Shown: positions 40,310 through 50,804 of the stretch, in pieces
How positions within the stretch are numbered: the stretch's first letter is position 1
Layout: each line of letters begins with the position of its first letter
Source: UBA11865 sp041570195
GTDB lineage: Bacteria > Chloroflexota > Anaerolineae > Promineifilales > Promineifilaceae
Reading direction: 5' to 3'
Assembly (NCBI GenBank): GCA_041570195.1
Contig: JBFFWQ010000019.1
Span: 1 to 64,000 of the forward strand
Length of the DNA: 64,000 nt
Translations under genes and position numbers: made by a program
The notes under the pieces: model-generated
Seen by the model: only the letters and a program-made list of their open reading frames with translations
Databases searched by the model: none
Told to the model about the DNA's origin: nothing

Positions 40310-41905
40310 ATGGCATCGCCAGATACCGGGACGGATTCCTCGGCCAGCAACCGCACCCGCATCATTCAGGCCGCGGCCATCGTCGGCGTAGCCTTCGCCG
40401 TCAGCCGTTTGTTGGGCATCGTTCGCGATGTCGTCATCAACTACTACTTCGGCGTCTCCACGATTGAGGCCAACGCCTATTTCATCGCCAGCCGCTTCCC
40501 AGAAACTATTTTCCTCATCATTGCCGGCGGCGCACTGGGCTCAGCATTTATCCCCACCTTCTCAGCTTACTTTGTTCGTGACGACGAGGCCGGCGGTTGG
40601 CAGCTCTTTTCGGCCGTCATCAATCTGGTTACTATCGTCATCACCCTCGTCGCCGGCCTGGTAGCCATATTCGCCCCCCAAATCATCAGCTTCTTTTACG
40701 CCGACTTGATGGCCGAGGATCCAGCGCTGCTGGACTTAACGGTTCGCTTGATGCGGGTCATGCTCATTTCACCCATCATATTCGGGATCAGCGGCGTGGT
40801 GATGGCCGCCCTTAACGCCCGGCAACACTTCCTATTGCCGGCCATATCCCCTATCATCTACAACCTGGGCATCATCGCCGGAGCGATCGCTTTCGCACCT
40901 AATGTAATGGGCCTGGCCATCGGCACGGTCGTCGGCTCTCTGGGCCACTTGCTGGTTCAAATACCCGGCCTGTATGCGAAGAGGGCTCATTACACCTTTA
41001 TCTTTACATTGCGTGATCCGGGCGTGCTGCAAGTGCTGCGGCTGATGGCGCCCAGGGTCCTGGGCCTTTCTTTTGGCCAACTGAACCACTTGCTCATCCA
41101 GTTCATGGCCCAATCGATGGTCATCGGCAGTATCCCTGCCCTGGGTCTTGCCTGGCGCATCATGATCATGCCCCAGGGCGTCATCGGTCAGGCGTTGGCC
41201 ATCGCCGCCTTTCCGACATTCGCCACGCTGGCCGCCCGCTCCGCTTTGGATGAGATGCGCCGCATCATCGCCGATACACTGAGGCTGATATTCTATTTCA
41301 GTCTACCGGCCGCCATCCTGCTCATGCTGTTGCGAGTGCCTATCGTGACTGTTTTGTTTGAGCGCGGCCGGTTTGATGCAACGGCGACTGACTTCGTAGC
41401 CTGGGCTCTGCTCTTTTATGCGCTGAGCTTGATCGGCCTGGCGGCCATTGAAATCATTTCGCGAGCTTTCTATGCCATGGAGGACACCTGGACGCCAGTC
41501 TTGATCGGCATGCTCCAGTTGATCGCCATGTGGGTCTTGGGCCTCTGGCTCGGCAGGACGCTTTTTCCGGCGCTGGATTGGTTAGGCCTGGGCGGGCTGG
41601 CCCTGGGCTATACTATTTCGACCCTACTCGAATTAGTCCTTTTACTATGGCTCCTGCGCCGAAAGATGGGTGGTCTGGACGGCCGGCGGCTTTTAGACGG
41701 CCTGTGGCGCATGGTTTTGGCCAGCCTGTTGATGGCCGGCGTCACCTGGATTGTTTTCGACCAACTCTCCGAAGCGGCCGTTTTCTGGCAGCTTGCCGTT
41801 GCCAGCCTGGCCGGCGCTTTGACTTATCTTGGCGCATCGTTATTGTTCGGGGTCGCTGAACTGCAGCAAATCGTTGCCAGCCTTCGCCAGCGCTTCAAGA
41901 TATGA
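40310..41905 (+). CDS. murJ: Lipid II flippase MurJ, mirror copy
   Basis: Mirror of 23358-24953; 531 residues with the SRLLGIVRD and GGALGSAFIP family segments. Confidence 0.94.
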   Translation: MASPDTGTDSSASNRTRIIQAAAIVGVAFAVSRLLGIVRDVVINYYFGVSTIEANAYFIASRFPETIFLIIAGGALGSAFIPTFSAYFVRDDEAGGWQLFSAVINLVTIVITLVAGLVAIFAPQIISFFYADLMAEDPALLDLTVRLMRVMLISPIIFGISGVVMAALNARQHFLLPAISPIIYNLGIIAGAIAFAPNVMGLAIGTVVGSLGHLLVQIPGLYAKRAHYTFIFTLRDPGVLQVLRLMAPRVLGLSFGQLNHLLIQFMAQSMVIGSIPALGLAWRIMIMPQGVIGQALAIAAFPTFATLAARSALDEMRRIIADTLRLIFYFSLPAAILLMLLRVPIVTVLFERGRFDATATDFVAWALLFYALSLIGLAAIEIISRAFYAMEDTWTPVLIGMLQLIAMWVLGLWLGRTLFPALDWLGLGGLALGYTISTLLELVLLLWLLRRKMGGLDGRRLLDGLWRMVLASLLMAGVTWIVFDQLSEAAVFWQLAVASLAGALTYLGASLLFGVAELQQIVASLRQRFKI

Positions 41906-41989
41906 GTAGCGGGCAAAAAGACGAAGTGAGCAAGTCGAGATTCGGCGGCAGCCGATCTCATACACGATATCTAGAGGCTCTTAAGCAAC

Positions 41990-42012
41990 AAAAAAGCCCG
42001 GCAATGCCGGGC
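41990..42012 (-). terminator. Rho-independent terminator, mirror copy
   Basis: Mirror of 23251-23273; GC stem with T6 tract on the - strand. Confidence 0.9.
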
Positions 42013-42043
42013 CGCTTGGTGATACCAGGAGACACTCTAACCG

Positions 42044-42856
42044 TTAGTTGCTGGCCGCGATCCCGTCAACTACCATGAAGTTGGACTGAGCCATCATTGC
42101 GTCATTAACCCAAACCTCAAGCGAATACTCGCCCAACTGGAACCCTTCCTCGGGCTGGAAATAGACGTAACCAGGACCATCCTTGCCATAGGACCACAAC
42201 TGGTTGCCGCCGTCAATAACCCGGTTGTTATGCCGCCACACCCATGACCAGGTCATGCCGTCGGCCAATCCGTCATAATCAAAAGTGGCATAAAGCGTAA
42301 AGAAGCCTTTGCCGAAGCGCCGGCCGGCAACCAGCGCCTGGTAATCATCGCTGATCTCGGTAGAGAATGAAATGTCGCCGATGGTCGTGTCTGGCTGCAA
42401 CTCGGCCGTCGGTTCAAGTTGATTGAATGGCTCGGGTAGCGCGGGTTTAAGCAACGAGTCGCTCAGTTCCGGCGTGATTCCTGCAACGCCGTTCGTGGTC
42501 GGCGATAGGCTGATTTCTACTGCCGTCGGCGACGACTCAGCCAGAAGTAGTGACTCATTTTCGGCCACGACGCCGGCCGGGGAGGGCTTAGCATGGTTCA
42601 GGCGCGCGTGTTGGGGCAGCGAGGCTTGGGGAGTTTGCCAGGCATAGGCGCTTATGATGATGGTCACCAAGAGAAGCACCAGGCTGGCCAGCAGGTAGCG
42701 TTGCATCCTTCGACCTGCCTGAACACGCAAGAAGAAAAAGGGGGAACGCTTAGCTGCATGCCATGACTTGAGCGTTACCGAAAACGTCAAGCCGGTAAGC
42801 AACAAAAGCCCACCGACGAGCCATGGAATGATTGTGCCTGACAAAGATTCTATCAA
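42044..42856 (-). CDS. Two-TM membrane protein with outer beta domain, mirror copy
   Basis: Mirror of 22407-23219; TTG start at 42856 or ATG at 42706. Confidence 0.68.
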   Translation of the reverse strand: MIESLSGTIIPWLVGGLLLLTGLTFSVTLKSWHAAKRSPFFFLRVQAGRRMQRYLLASLVLLLVTIIISAYAWQTPQASLPQHARLNHAKPSPAGVVAENESLLLAESSPTAVEISLSPTTNGVAGITPELSDSLLKPALPEPFNQLEPTAELQPDTTIGDISFSTEISDDYQALVAGRRFGKGFFTLYATFDYDGLADGMTWSWVWRHNNRVIDGGNQLWSYGKDGPGYVYFQPEEGFQLGEYSLEVWVNDAMMAQSNFMVVDGIAASN

Positions 42857-42897
42857 AATATATCCAGAAACTCTTCCCGAGAGATAGAAGTGTGAAA

Positions 42898-42925
42898 ATT
42901 ATAACAAAGCAATTTCCGATTGCAA
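42898..42925 (-). promoter_or_regulatory. Promoter of the mirrored two-TM protein gene
   Basis: Mirror of 22338-22365 (TTGCAA-N16-TATAAT). Confidence 0.62.
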
Positions 42926-43150
42926 GCCCAGGCGCTTCTAAGTCACCAAACTGCCCCCAAAGTGCCCCATTCCACCTCTGGTTGGCAGTCAACGCCTCAA
43001 AAGCTTACAATAGTTGCTCAGCATCGCAAAATGCTGGTTGGAAATATGAGCGAGGCCTTAGACTTCAGCCGAAAAGATGCTGACAGCTCCCGTGGCCGGC
43101 TTGCTTGATTCTTTCTCGAGCCTCAGAAAAGGACATTTCAGGAGCGCATC

Positions 43151-43477
43151 GTGTTTAAGTTCGTAACCATCTACCGCCGCGTCGATGACGAGAGCGCCCT
43201 GGAATCCTTCTTCTCGTCGACTCATTTGCCTCTTGCCGAGCGACTGCCGGGCTTGCTCAAAAGCGAAGTAAGCCGCGTCACCGGCAAACCGGGCGGACCG
43301 TCCCGTTTCCACTTGATGTATGAGCTATATTTCGAGTCGTCCGAGCGTTTCTTCCAAGCTCTGGGCAGTGAGGCTGGCGCTGAGATGATGGCCGCCCTAA
43401 AAGAGTGGTCAGAGGCCCGGCTAGTCACCTGGTTCTACTGCGATTCCTTCGAAGAGGCGGCCGGCGATACGCAATAG
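43151..43477 (+). CDS. EthD-domain protein, mirror copy
   Basis: Mirror of 21786-22112; 108 residues, GTG start behind CAGGAG. Confidence 0.78.
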   Translation: MFKFVTIYRRVDDESALESFFSSTHLPLAERLPGLLKSEVSRVTGKPGGPSRFHLMYELYFESSERFFQALGSEAGAEMMAALKEWSEARLVTWFYCDSFEEAAGDTQ

Positions 43478-43518
43478 TGCGCTACGCATACTGCGCTACG
43501 CATACTGCGCTACGCATA
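43477..43518. repeat. 14-bp tandem repeat, mirror copy
   Basis: Three units, mirror of 21745-21786. The two arms carry the same copy number and the same variant unit, which is notable for a sequence type that normally changes fast. Confidence 0.88.
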
Positions 43519-43649
43519 ACTGACGATTGCTATACAATTTTGGCCATCTTAGGTTCGGAGCCTGGTATCTCTAGATCGCTTTCCAGTATAATTACGTTGG
43601 TTGACCCGCTCCGCTCGTGGTGTCGGCAAGAATCGCAGGAGGGTGAACA

Positions 43650-44609
43650 ATGGTACCATTTCGCCGCGTTATACGTCTCTTCTTGCTAATATTGGGTGTC
43701 ATCGTCGGCATGACAACCTTTATCGCCGCCTATTTTGTCCGAATGATAATCAGCCCACCTCGTCAGCGGCTATGGGCGACGCCGGATGAATTGGGCATGC
43801 CGTTTGAAGACGTGCAATTCCCGGCTCGGGACGGCCTGCGCCTTTCCGGCTGGTTTATCCCGGCCAAATTGGTCAACGGGCAGCAGCCCAAAGCTACTTT
43901 ACTGCTTGTTCATGGCTGGCCGTGGAATCGGCTGGGAACGGCGGCTGAAAACATCCTAACCGATCTACCCGGCAGTGCGCCGGTTCAACTCATTCACCTG
44001 GCCCTGGCAATGCATCGTCGCGGTTTCCACTTGCTCATGTTTGACTTGCGCAATCACGGTCAAAGCGCGGCCTCGGCCCCGGTCACATTCGGCCTGCAAG
44101 AGGCCGATGATCTGCTAGGCGCACTTGACTACGCGGCCGACCGAGATGATGTCGATGCCCGGCGGCTAGGCGTCATCGGCTTCTCCATGGGCGCTAATAC
44201 GACCCTCTTTGCCCTGCCTAGAACGAACCAGATAGGGGCAGCAATCGCCGTACAGCCGACAAGCCCCACCGTTTTCTCAAGCCGCTACAGCGCGTTAGTG
44301 ACTGGACCGCTGGCCAGGCTGATTTTACCCCTGGCCGAATTCGTCTATCAGCTGGCCGGCGGGCTCCCGCTTTCGGCCGTGGAGCCGATATTCGCCGCCG
44401 CGGGCAGCGGCGACACGCCAGTCCTGTTTGTCCAGGGAAAGGGCGATAATTGGGGCAGCGCCGAGAACGTCGCCGCCATGGTCGCCGCATCGCCCAGCCC
44501 GGTCGAGCCGCTCTTCGTTGAATCAACCGGGCGCTTCGGCGGCTACCAATACGTGATCGACAACCCAGAGGTCGTCGAAACGTTCTTCACTGCCTATCTG
44601 GCCGGCTAG
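43650..44609 (+). CDS. Alpha/beta hydrolase with atypical triad, mirror copy
   Basis: Mirror of 20654-21613; Ser179 and Asp266 present, C-terminal His absent. Confidence 0.83.
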   Translation: MVPFRRVIRLFLLILGVIVGMTTFIAAYFVRMIISPPRQRLWATPDELGMPFEDVQFPARDGLRLSGWFIPAKLVNGQQPKATLLLVHGWPWNRLGTAAENILTDLPGSAPVQLIHLALAMHRRGFHLLMFDLRNHGQSAASAPVTFGLQEADDLLGALDYAADRDDVDARRLGVIGFSMGANTTLFALPRTNQIGAAIAVQPTSPTVFSSRYSALVTGPLARLILPLAEFVYQLAGGLPLSAVEPIFAAAGSGDTPVLFVQGKGDNWGSAENVAAMVAASPSPVEPLFVESTGRFGGYQYVIDNPEVVETFFTAYLAG

Positions 44610-44702
44610 TCAGGCTCGTCATCTAGCTTGTCAGCTGCTCGTCAGCTATGGCGAATCAAGCTGCAAGCAATTTCCGGCCAGATTAGAGGTCATCGAATGC
44701 GC

Positions 44703-44731
44703 TTGTCTGGGCTAAGGCCATACCGTATCAT
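44703..44731 (+). promoter_or_regulatory. Promoter of the mirrored NfeD operon
   Basis: TTGTCT-N17-TATCAT, mirror of 20532-20560. Confidence 0.58.
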
Positions 44732-44815
44732 AATTGCCAGGTGGTGATTTACCCCACTTGAGAAACGCTGATAATCGCTGGGGAGCGGTGCAGGCAAATG
44801 CTGATAGGTAGAGAA

Positions 44816-46174
44816 ATGACGCCACCAGCCAAAGTAGGCTATTCGAATTCAAGAGCCGTACTGGCTACCATACTCCTATTGCTGGCGACTTGGGTCGTCG
44901 TGGCCCCGGTTGGCGCCCAGGGGACTTCCGTGGTGGTAGCAAAAATCACTGGCCCGGTGACGCCCACGATGGCCAGTTATTTTGAACGATCTATCGCTCA
45001 GGCCGAGCAAAACGACGCCCAGGCGCTGGCGATTGTCTTGGACACACCGGGCGGCGCCGTCGACGTCACTCAGGAGATCGTCCAGTCCTTTCGCAATGCC
45101 GAGGTTCCGATCATAGTCTTTGTTGGCCCGGCCGGCGCCCAGGCAGCCTCGGCCGGTAGCCTCATAACCCTGGCTGGTCACGCGGCCGGCATGGCCCCAG
45201 AAACTGTCATCGGCGCCGCCTCACCGGTCGACGGCTCTGGGGCAGACATTGGGGAAACGCTATACCAGAAGCTGACCGAGGATTTGAAAGCCACTATGCG
45301 CAACCTGACGACCCGTCGCGGTGATACGGCCGTCGAGTTGGCCGAGGCGATGATTGACGACGCCAAAGCCGTCACCGCCGACGAGGCGCTTGAGGCCGGC
45401 TTGATCGATGCCGTGGCCGGGGACCTGGACGATCTGCTGGCCCAGCTAGACGGCCTTACGGTCGAGGTCAACGGCCAGGCGGTTACTTTGCAGACGGCCG
45501 GCGTCGCGCAAGAAGAAAGCGAACTGAGCGCCGTGGAGCAAATCCTTCACGCCCTTTCCAACCCCTTGCTCATCGGCCTTCTGTTGACGATTGGCGTGCA
45601 AGCCATATTGATCGAGCTCTCCAATCCGGGCGGTTGGGTTGCCGGCTTCATCGGCTTTGTCTGCCTGGCGCTGGGTTTGTACGGTCTGGGCACGCTCCCG
45701 GCCAACTGGCTGGGCCTGGGATTGCTCGTGCTGGCCTTTGCGCTATTCATTCTGGAGGTCAAAACCCCGACCACCGGCGTATTGGCCATTGCTGGGGTGA
45801 TCACCTTTCTGGCCGGCTTGTTGGTCTTATTCAACTCGCCCGGCACGCCTCAGTTTGCCCGTATTTCGCTGGCGGGCGCGATCGGCATTACCGTCTTTGC
45901 CTCGGCTTTCTTCCTATTTATCGCCGCCAAGGCGCTGCAAGCTCAGACCAAGCAGCCCATGATCGGCGACGAGGCGCTGGTCGGAACCGTGGGCCCGGTA
46001 CGGGTTGCGTTGGCGCCTGGCAAAAAAGTTGAAGCTGGCCAGAATCAGGGCACTGTTTTGATCAATGGCGAGTTGTGGCGGGCGGTTGCTGATGAGGAAA
46101 TCGACCGCGGCGAGCAAGTCATCGTCAAGGGTGTCGACGGCTTCACATTGCGGGTGCAGAAGGTAAGCCAATAG
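44816..46174 (+). CDS. NfeD-family membrane serine protease, mirror copy
   Basis: Mirror of 19089-20447; 452 residues, protease domain plus membrane helices plus NfeD OB fold. Confidence 0.9.
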   Translation: MTPPAKVGYSNSRAVLATILLLLATWVVVAPVGAQGTSVVVAKITGPVTPTMASYFERSIAQAEQNDAQALAIVLDTPGGAVDVTQEIVQSFRNAEVPIIVFVGPAGAQAASAGSLITLAGHAAGMAPETVIGAASPVDGSGADIGETLYQKLTEDLKATMRNLTTRRGDTAVELAEAMIDDAKAVTADEALEAGLIDAVAGDLDDLLAQLDGLTVEVNGQAVTLQTAGVAQEESELSAVEQILHALSNPLLIGLLLTIGVQAILIELSNPGGWVAGFIGFVCLALGLYGLGTLPANWLGLGLLVLAFALFILEVKTPTTGVLAIAGVITFLAGLLVLFNSPGTPQFARISLAGAIGITVFASAFFLFIAAKALQAQTKQPMIGDEALVGTVGPVRVALAPGKKVEAGQNQGTVLINGELWRAVADEEIDRGEQVIVKGVDGFTLRVQKVSQ

Positions 46175-46246
46175 GCTTGACCAATCACTTCAGCCAACGG
46201 GCTATGCCAAACAGGGTAGCCGATTAGCTTTAGGTACAGATCAACG

Positions 46247-46759
46247 ATGCGCTTCAAGGTTCGCCTGAATGACCAGGAGAAAGAGATCGAGGTGGTTCGC
46301 CAGGGCGATCGCCTGACGATCAGCTACGATGGGCAAACCTTTAACGCTCGCATCATTCATACCGAAGGGGCTCATTTTGTATTGGAAGTCGAGGAGCAAG
46401 GCCCGGACGAATTTGTCAGTCGCAAGCGCATTCGCGCTGCCGGCCACCGTGATGGCGACAACCGCCAGCTCTGGTCGAACGGTCGGCTCGTATATTATCA
46501 ACGGTTGCGAGAAGGGGCGGCCGGGCCGCCTGATGCACTTGCGGCTTCGCTGTCGGCCTCTATCCCAGCCGTTGTCTCCGAGATTCTGGTAGAAGTTGGC
46601 GACCGAGTGACCAGAGGCGACAGGCTCATTCTACTTGAGTCAATGAAGATGATTCTGCCTATAGAGGCCCCATGCAATGGGGTGATCACCGCCATAAACT
46701 GTGAAGCAGGCCAGGCCGTCGGGTCCGGCGTACAATTGGTGGAAATCGAGGAGGGTTAG
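46247..46759 (+). CDS. Biotin carboxyl carrier-like protein, mirror copy
   Basis: Mirror of 18504-19016; biotin-accepting Lys134 in ESMKM. Confidence 0.86.
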   Translation: MRFKVRLNDQEKEIEVVRQGDRLTISYDGQTFNARIIHTEGAHFVLEVEEQGPDEFVSRKRIRAAGHRDGDNRQLWSNGRLVYYQRLREGAAGPPDALAASLSASIPAVVSEILVEVGDRVTRGDRLILLESMKMILPIEAPCNGVITAINCEAGQAVGSGVQLVEIEEG

Positions 46760-46818
46760 CCGCGGCGCTGGCGCCATGCCGAAGGCGCTGACCGGCAGCT
46801 CATAGAAAAGGACGAGTC

Positions 46819-47922
46819 ATGAACGTTGATCGACTTGAGCGACTGACCGAAGTAGTCCTGGAACACGGATTGGACGGGATTGTCCTGATGCCCGGACCAA
46901 ACATGCTTTATTTGAGCGGCATTCACGTCCATGTCAGTGAACGGCCGATCTTACTGTTTATCCCGGCCGATGATGATCCGGCCATCATTATCCCTGCGCT
47001 CGAAGCGCAGAAGGCCCGCAATGTCGGCTTAATCGAGGATCGCATCTTCCAATGGTACGACGACCAAGGCTATACCGGCGCCTTCCAGCAGGCTTGCGCC
47101 CACCTCGAATTGTCCGACTATTTGCTGGGCGTCGAGGCGCTGCACATGCGCGTACTGGAGATGGAGTTGCTGAGTCGCTACGCTCCCGGCCTGACTACGG
47201 CCCATGCCGAGCCAATTATGAGCGCTTTGCGCCTGACCAAGGACAAGGATGAAGTCGCCGCCATGCAGCAAGCCGTCACCATAGCCGAACTGGGCCTGGA
47301 GAGATTAATACCGCGCCTGCAAATCGGGCAGACGGAAAAACAGATCGCTGCTATGCTGTCGCAAGAGCTGATGGAGGCCGGCAGCCAGGGCAATCCTTTT
47401 GGACCAATCGTGCAAGCAGGCCCCAATGGCGCCATGCCACACGCGGTACCCTCAGACCGGCCGATTCAAGCCGGCGACCTGATGGTGATCGACTGGGGGG
47501 CGATCTTTAACGACTATCCGTCCGACATCACCCGCACCTTTGCCGTGGGCGAGGTCAGTCGCGAGTTCAAGCGTGTGCATGACGTCGTGCGCCAGGCCAA
47601 TGAGGCCGGACGAGCGGCCGTCCGGCCGGGGGCAACCGGTCGGGACATCGATCGTGCTGCGCGGGGCGTCATAAACAAGGCCGGCTACGGCGATTATTTC
47701 ATTCACCGCACCGGGCATGGCCTGGGCCTGGAGGTTCACGAGCCGCCATATATCATGGAAAGCAATCGCGAGCCGCTGGCGCCCGGCACCGTCTTCACCG
47801 TCGAGCCGGGCATTTATCTGCCTGGCCAGGCGGGCGTCCGCATTGAAGATGACGTCGTCATCACCGGCGACGGTGCTCAATCGCTGACCTCTCTCAACAG
47901 AGAGTTGATGGAGGTCGGTTAG
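46819..47922 (+). CDS. M24 family metallopeptidase, mirror copy
   Basis: Mirror of 17341-18444; five metal ligands intact. Confidence 0.91.
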   Translation: MNVDRLERLTEVVLEHGLDGIVLMPGPNMLYLSGIHVHVSERPILLFIPADDDPAIIIPALEAQKARNVGLIEDRIFQWYDDQGYTGAFQQACAHLELSDYLLGVEALHMRVLEMELLSRYAPGLTTAHAEPIMSALRLTKDKDEVAAMQQAVTIAELGLERLIPRLQIGQTEKQIAAMLSQELMEAGSQGNPFGPIVQAGPNGAMPHAVPSDRPIQAGDLMVIDWGAIFNDYPSDITRTFAVGEVSREFKRVHDVVRQANEAGRAAVRPGATGRDIDRAARGVINKAGYGDYFIHRTGHGLGLEVHEPPYIMESNREPLAPGTVFTVEPGIYLPGQAGVRIEDDVVITGDGAQSLTSLNRELMEVG

Positions 47923-48030
47923 CCGCCTGGCCTGCGTCGAAACCCGACCGAAGGCAAGATGGTCTCAACCCCTTTTCATGCCAGCCGCTTTACAATCCTT
48001 AGCCTACCAAGCCAAATGAAGCAATGCCCG

Positions 48031-49374
48031 ATGTCCGTTGACCATAATCACCCTTTGACCCGCCATCGATGGTGGTTTATCCTGCCGCTGCTGGTGTTTC
48101 TAGTCCTTGTCTCAGCCTGTCAGGATCCGGCCGACGGCGACGAGGAACCAACAGGGACCACCACTATCGTCGAAGCTTCCCCAGAACAGTCGGTGCGGCC
48201 CGAGATGGCCACGGAGGCGGCCTATCCACCCTCGGTCGAAACGCGGGCGCCTGACCCGTACCCGGTTTCTGGCACACCCACGCCGACCCGTACGCCGCGG
48301 CCCGGTGATTCTGGGACGACCGTTGCCAACTATCCTGTGGAAGCATACTTGCCCCTGATTGAGAAGCCAGTAGCACCTGCGCCCACGCCGACACGTAAGC
48401 CAACTGAGACGCCCACGCCGACCATTGACTTCAGGGCCGTTCGAGCCCAATTACAGGCCCAAGGTCAGGACCTGGGCTTCGCCAAGATCGGCTTTCATGC
48501 CGGTATAGGCGGAAACCGCACCGGGCTAGGCGAATGGATGGGCCGGCTGGATGCGACCGGTGTGCCCTTCTTCGTGAAAAGCGTCGACGATGCTGGACCG
48601 TTGTTGGAAGCGCAGCAGATCGTCAGAGACAGCGACACGCCACACATCTTGGTCTTCCGGCGCAGCGGCAACGAGTATGATACCCCCAACTACGATCTAC
48701 CACCCGAGGAAGCGGCGCGCCAGCATTGGCAACTGCATATGGAAGCCTTTCCGTCCGAGCTGGATCCAAGCCTGGTATGGCTAGAGACCCTCAACGAAGT
48801 AGATAAGGGTCGATCCGAGTGGCTAGGTAGTTTCGCCTTGGAGACGGCTCGATTGGCGATGGCTGACGGCTTCCGTTGGGCGGCCTTTGGATGGTCGTCG
48901 GGCGAACCAGAGGCGACCGATTGGCAAGCGCCGTCGATGTCGGCCTTTCTGCGCCTGGCGGCGGCCAACCCTGACCGGCTGGCCATCGCCCTCCACGAGT
49001 ACAGTTTTTCGATCGACGATATCGCCGATCAATATCCTTTTAAACTCGGCCGTTTTTTACTGCTGTACCAGGTGACCGATCAACTCGGTTTGCCGCGGCC
49101 GACGGTGCTAATCACCGAATGGGGTTGGGAATATCAAGATATCCCCTCAGTTGAGCAAGCGCTGCGGGATATCGACTGGGCGGCCGCCATGTACGCAGCC
49201 TATCCTGAAGTCAAAGGCGCCGCTATCTGGTATTTGGGCATCGGATTCGGCGATATCGCCGATCAAGCACAGAAATTGATCGCCCCAGTGGCGGAATACT
49301 CGCAAGGCACGTACTTCGCCATCCCGTTACCGCCCGACCGCGCCCCAGTAGACCCTGAATCATATCGGCCGTAG
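48031..49374 (+). CDS. Glycosidase-like lipoprotein, mirror copy
   Basis: Mirror of 15889-17232; Pro/Thr-rich spacer, Glu256 and Glu363 candidates. Confidence 0.73.
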   Translation: MSVDHNHPLTRHRWWFILPLLVFLVLVSACQDPADGDEEPTGTTTIVEASPEQSVRPEMATEAAYPPSVETRAPDPYPVSGTPTPTRTPRPGDSGTTVANYPVEAYLPLIEKPVAPAPTPTRKPTETPTPTIDFRAVRAQLQAQGQDLGFAKIGFHAGIGGNRTGLGEWMGRLDATGVPFFVKSVDDAGPLLEAQQIVRDSDTPHILVFRRSGNEYDTPNYDLPPEEAARQHWQLHMEAFPSELDPSLVWLETLNEVDKGRSEWLGSFALETARLAMADGFRWAAFGWSSGEPEATDWQAPSMSAFLRLAAANPDRLAIALHEYSFSIDDIADQYPFKLGRFLLLYQVTDQLGLPRPTVLITEWGWEYQDIPSVEQALRDIDWAAAMYAAYPEVKGAAIWYLGIGFGDIADQAQKLIAPVAEYSQGTYFAIPLPPDRAPVDPESYRP

Positions 49375-49422
49375 GATTTAACAATATGCGAGCGCCGCGA
49401 AGCGCGCGCAACCACGTCAGTG

Positions 49423-49466
49423 CTGGAAGCTGATAGCTGCTTACTGAAAGCCGACAGCCTAAAGCC
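49423..49466. repeat. Degenerate short-repeat spacer, mirror copy
   Basis: Mirror of 15797-15840. Confidence 0.33.
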
Positions 49467-49488
49467 AATCGCCAAAAAGGAGCATCAT

Positions 49489-50493
49489 ATGACTGAATGG
49501 ACGAAGAGAAGACGACTGGAGGCCATTGTCAACGGCGATCGGCCGGACCGACTGCCGGTCGCCCTATGGCGTCACTGGCCAGGTGATGATCAGGATGCCG
49601 CTGCCCTGGCAGCTGCTCATCTGAAGTGGCAGAAGGACTACGACTGGGATCTGGTTAAAGTGTCGCCCGCCAGCAGTTATTGTCTGGTCGATTGGGGCGT
49701 CGAAGATCGCTGGGAAGGCGCAGCCGAAGGCACCCGGGTCTACGGAAAGCGCCTGATACAGGAGCCCGAGGATTGGCGTAAGCTCAAAGCACTCGACCCT
49801 AAACACGGTATGCTGGCCGCGCAGCTTCAGGCCCTCAAGCTGGTCGGCGAAGGTCTTGGCAATGGCGCGGCCGGCGGCACCCCATTCATCGCCACCATCT
49901 TTTCACCGCTGGCCCAGGCCAAGAATCTAGCCGGTGGTCAGCGGCTATTCAGCCATTTGCGCAGCCATCCCGACGACGTCATGCACGGCCTGGAAACCAT
50001 TTGTGACAGCGTCGTTCGCTATGTTGAGGCGGCCAAGTCAACCGGCATTAGCGGCATATTCTATGCCATCCAGCACGCCCGCTACGCGCTGATGAGCCCG
50101 GTAGAGTACCAGATGTTTGGCCGGCCATTCGACGAGAGAATCCTATCGGCCGCCAGCGATTTGTGGTTCAACATGATCCACATCCATGGTGAAGAAGACA
50201 TCATGTTCGACCTGGTGTCCGCCTTCCCGGTCCAGTGCATCAACTGGCATGACCGGGACACGGGTTTCTCGCTGGCCGAAGGCCTGGAGCAGTTCTCTGG
50301 CGCCGTCAGCGGCGGCGTTTCGCGCTGGTCACTGTTGCAAGAATCGCCCGAGCAGGCCTTGGCCGAGGCCAAGGAGGCGCTAAACAAGACCGGTCGTCAG
50401 CGTCTGATGCTCGGCGTGGGCTGCGTGATCATGACCAATACGCCAACCCGCAATATTCGCGCCCTGCGCGCCCTCGTCGACGAGGTAAGTTGA
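49489..50493 (+). CDS. URO-D superfamily protein, mirror copy
   Basis: Mirror of 14770-15774; start fixed by AAGGAG; not a canonical HemE. Confidence 0.78.
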   Translation: MTEWTKRRRLEAIVNGDRPDRLPVALWRHWPGDDQDAAALAAAHLKWQKDYDWDLVKVSPASSYCLVDWGVEDRWEGAAEGTRVYGKRLIQEPEDWRKLKALDPKHGMLAAQLQALKLVGEGLGNGAAGGTPFIATIFSPLAQAKNLAGGQRLFSHLRSHPDDVMHGLETICDSVVRYVEAAKSTGISGIFYAIQHARYALMSPVEYQMFGRPFDERILSAASDLWFNMIHIHGEEDIMFDLVSAFPVQCINWHDRDTGFSLAEGLEQFSGAVSGGVSRWSLLQESPEQALAEAKEALNKTGRQRLMLGVGCVIMTNTPTRNIRALRALVDEVS

Positions 50494-50633
50494 CCACCTA
50501 GCGGCTAAAATGAATGGCCTAGCGAACACCGTGGCCCTTATCTCACGGCTTTTTCACGGTCGACTGGCGCTTAATTATTCCCGCCGAGGCTATTCGGACC
50601 CGAGGAAACTCAATTCTGGAAAGCTCCGGTGAT

Positions 50634-50693
50634 GGCGCCAGGTATTCTTCCGCTGTGTACCTCCTGGCTCGCACCCCGGCGATACCTGGCGCC
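50634..50693. repeat. 12-bp inverted repeat upstream of dinB, mirror copy
   Basis: Mirror of 14570-14629. Confidence 0.58.
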
Positions 50694-50804
50694 TGACCCA
50701 ACCCGACAGAGTGCGACGCCGCATTCGCCAGAACGTTGCAGATGGCACGCATGGTTACCTTCGCCAAAGATAGTTACCGGAATAATCCGGCTAAAGGCCA
50801 TCCT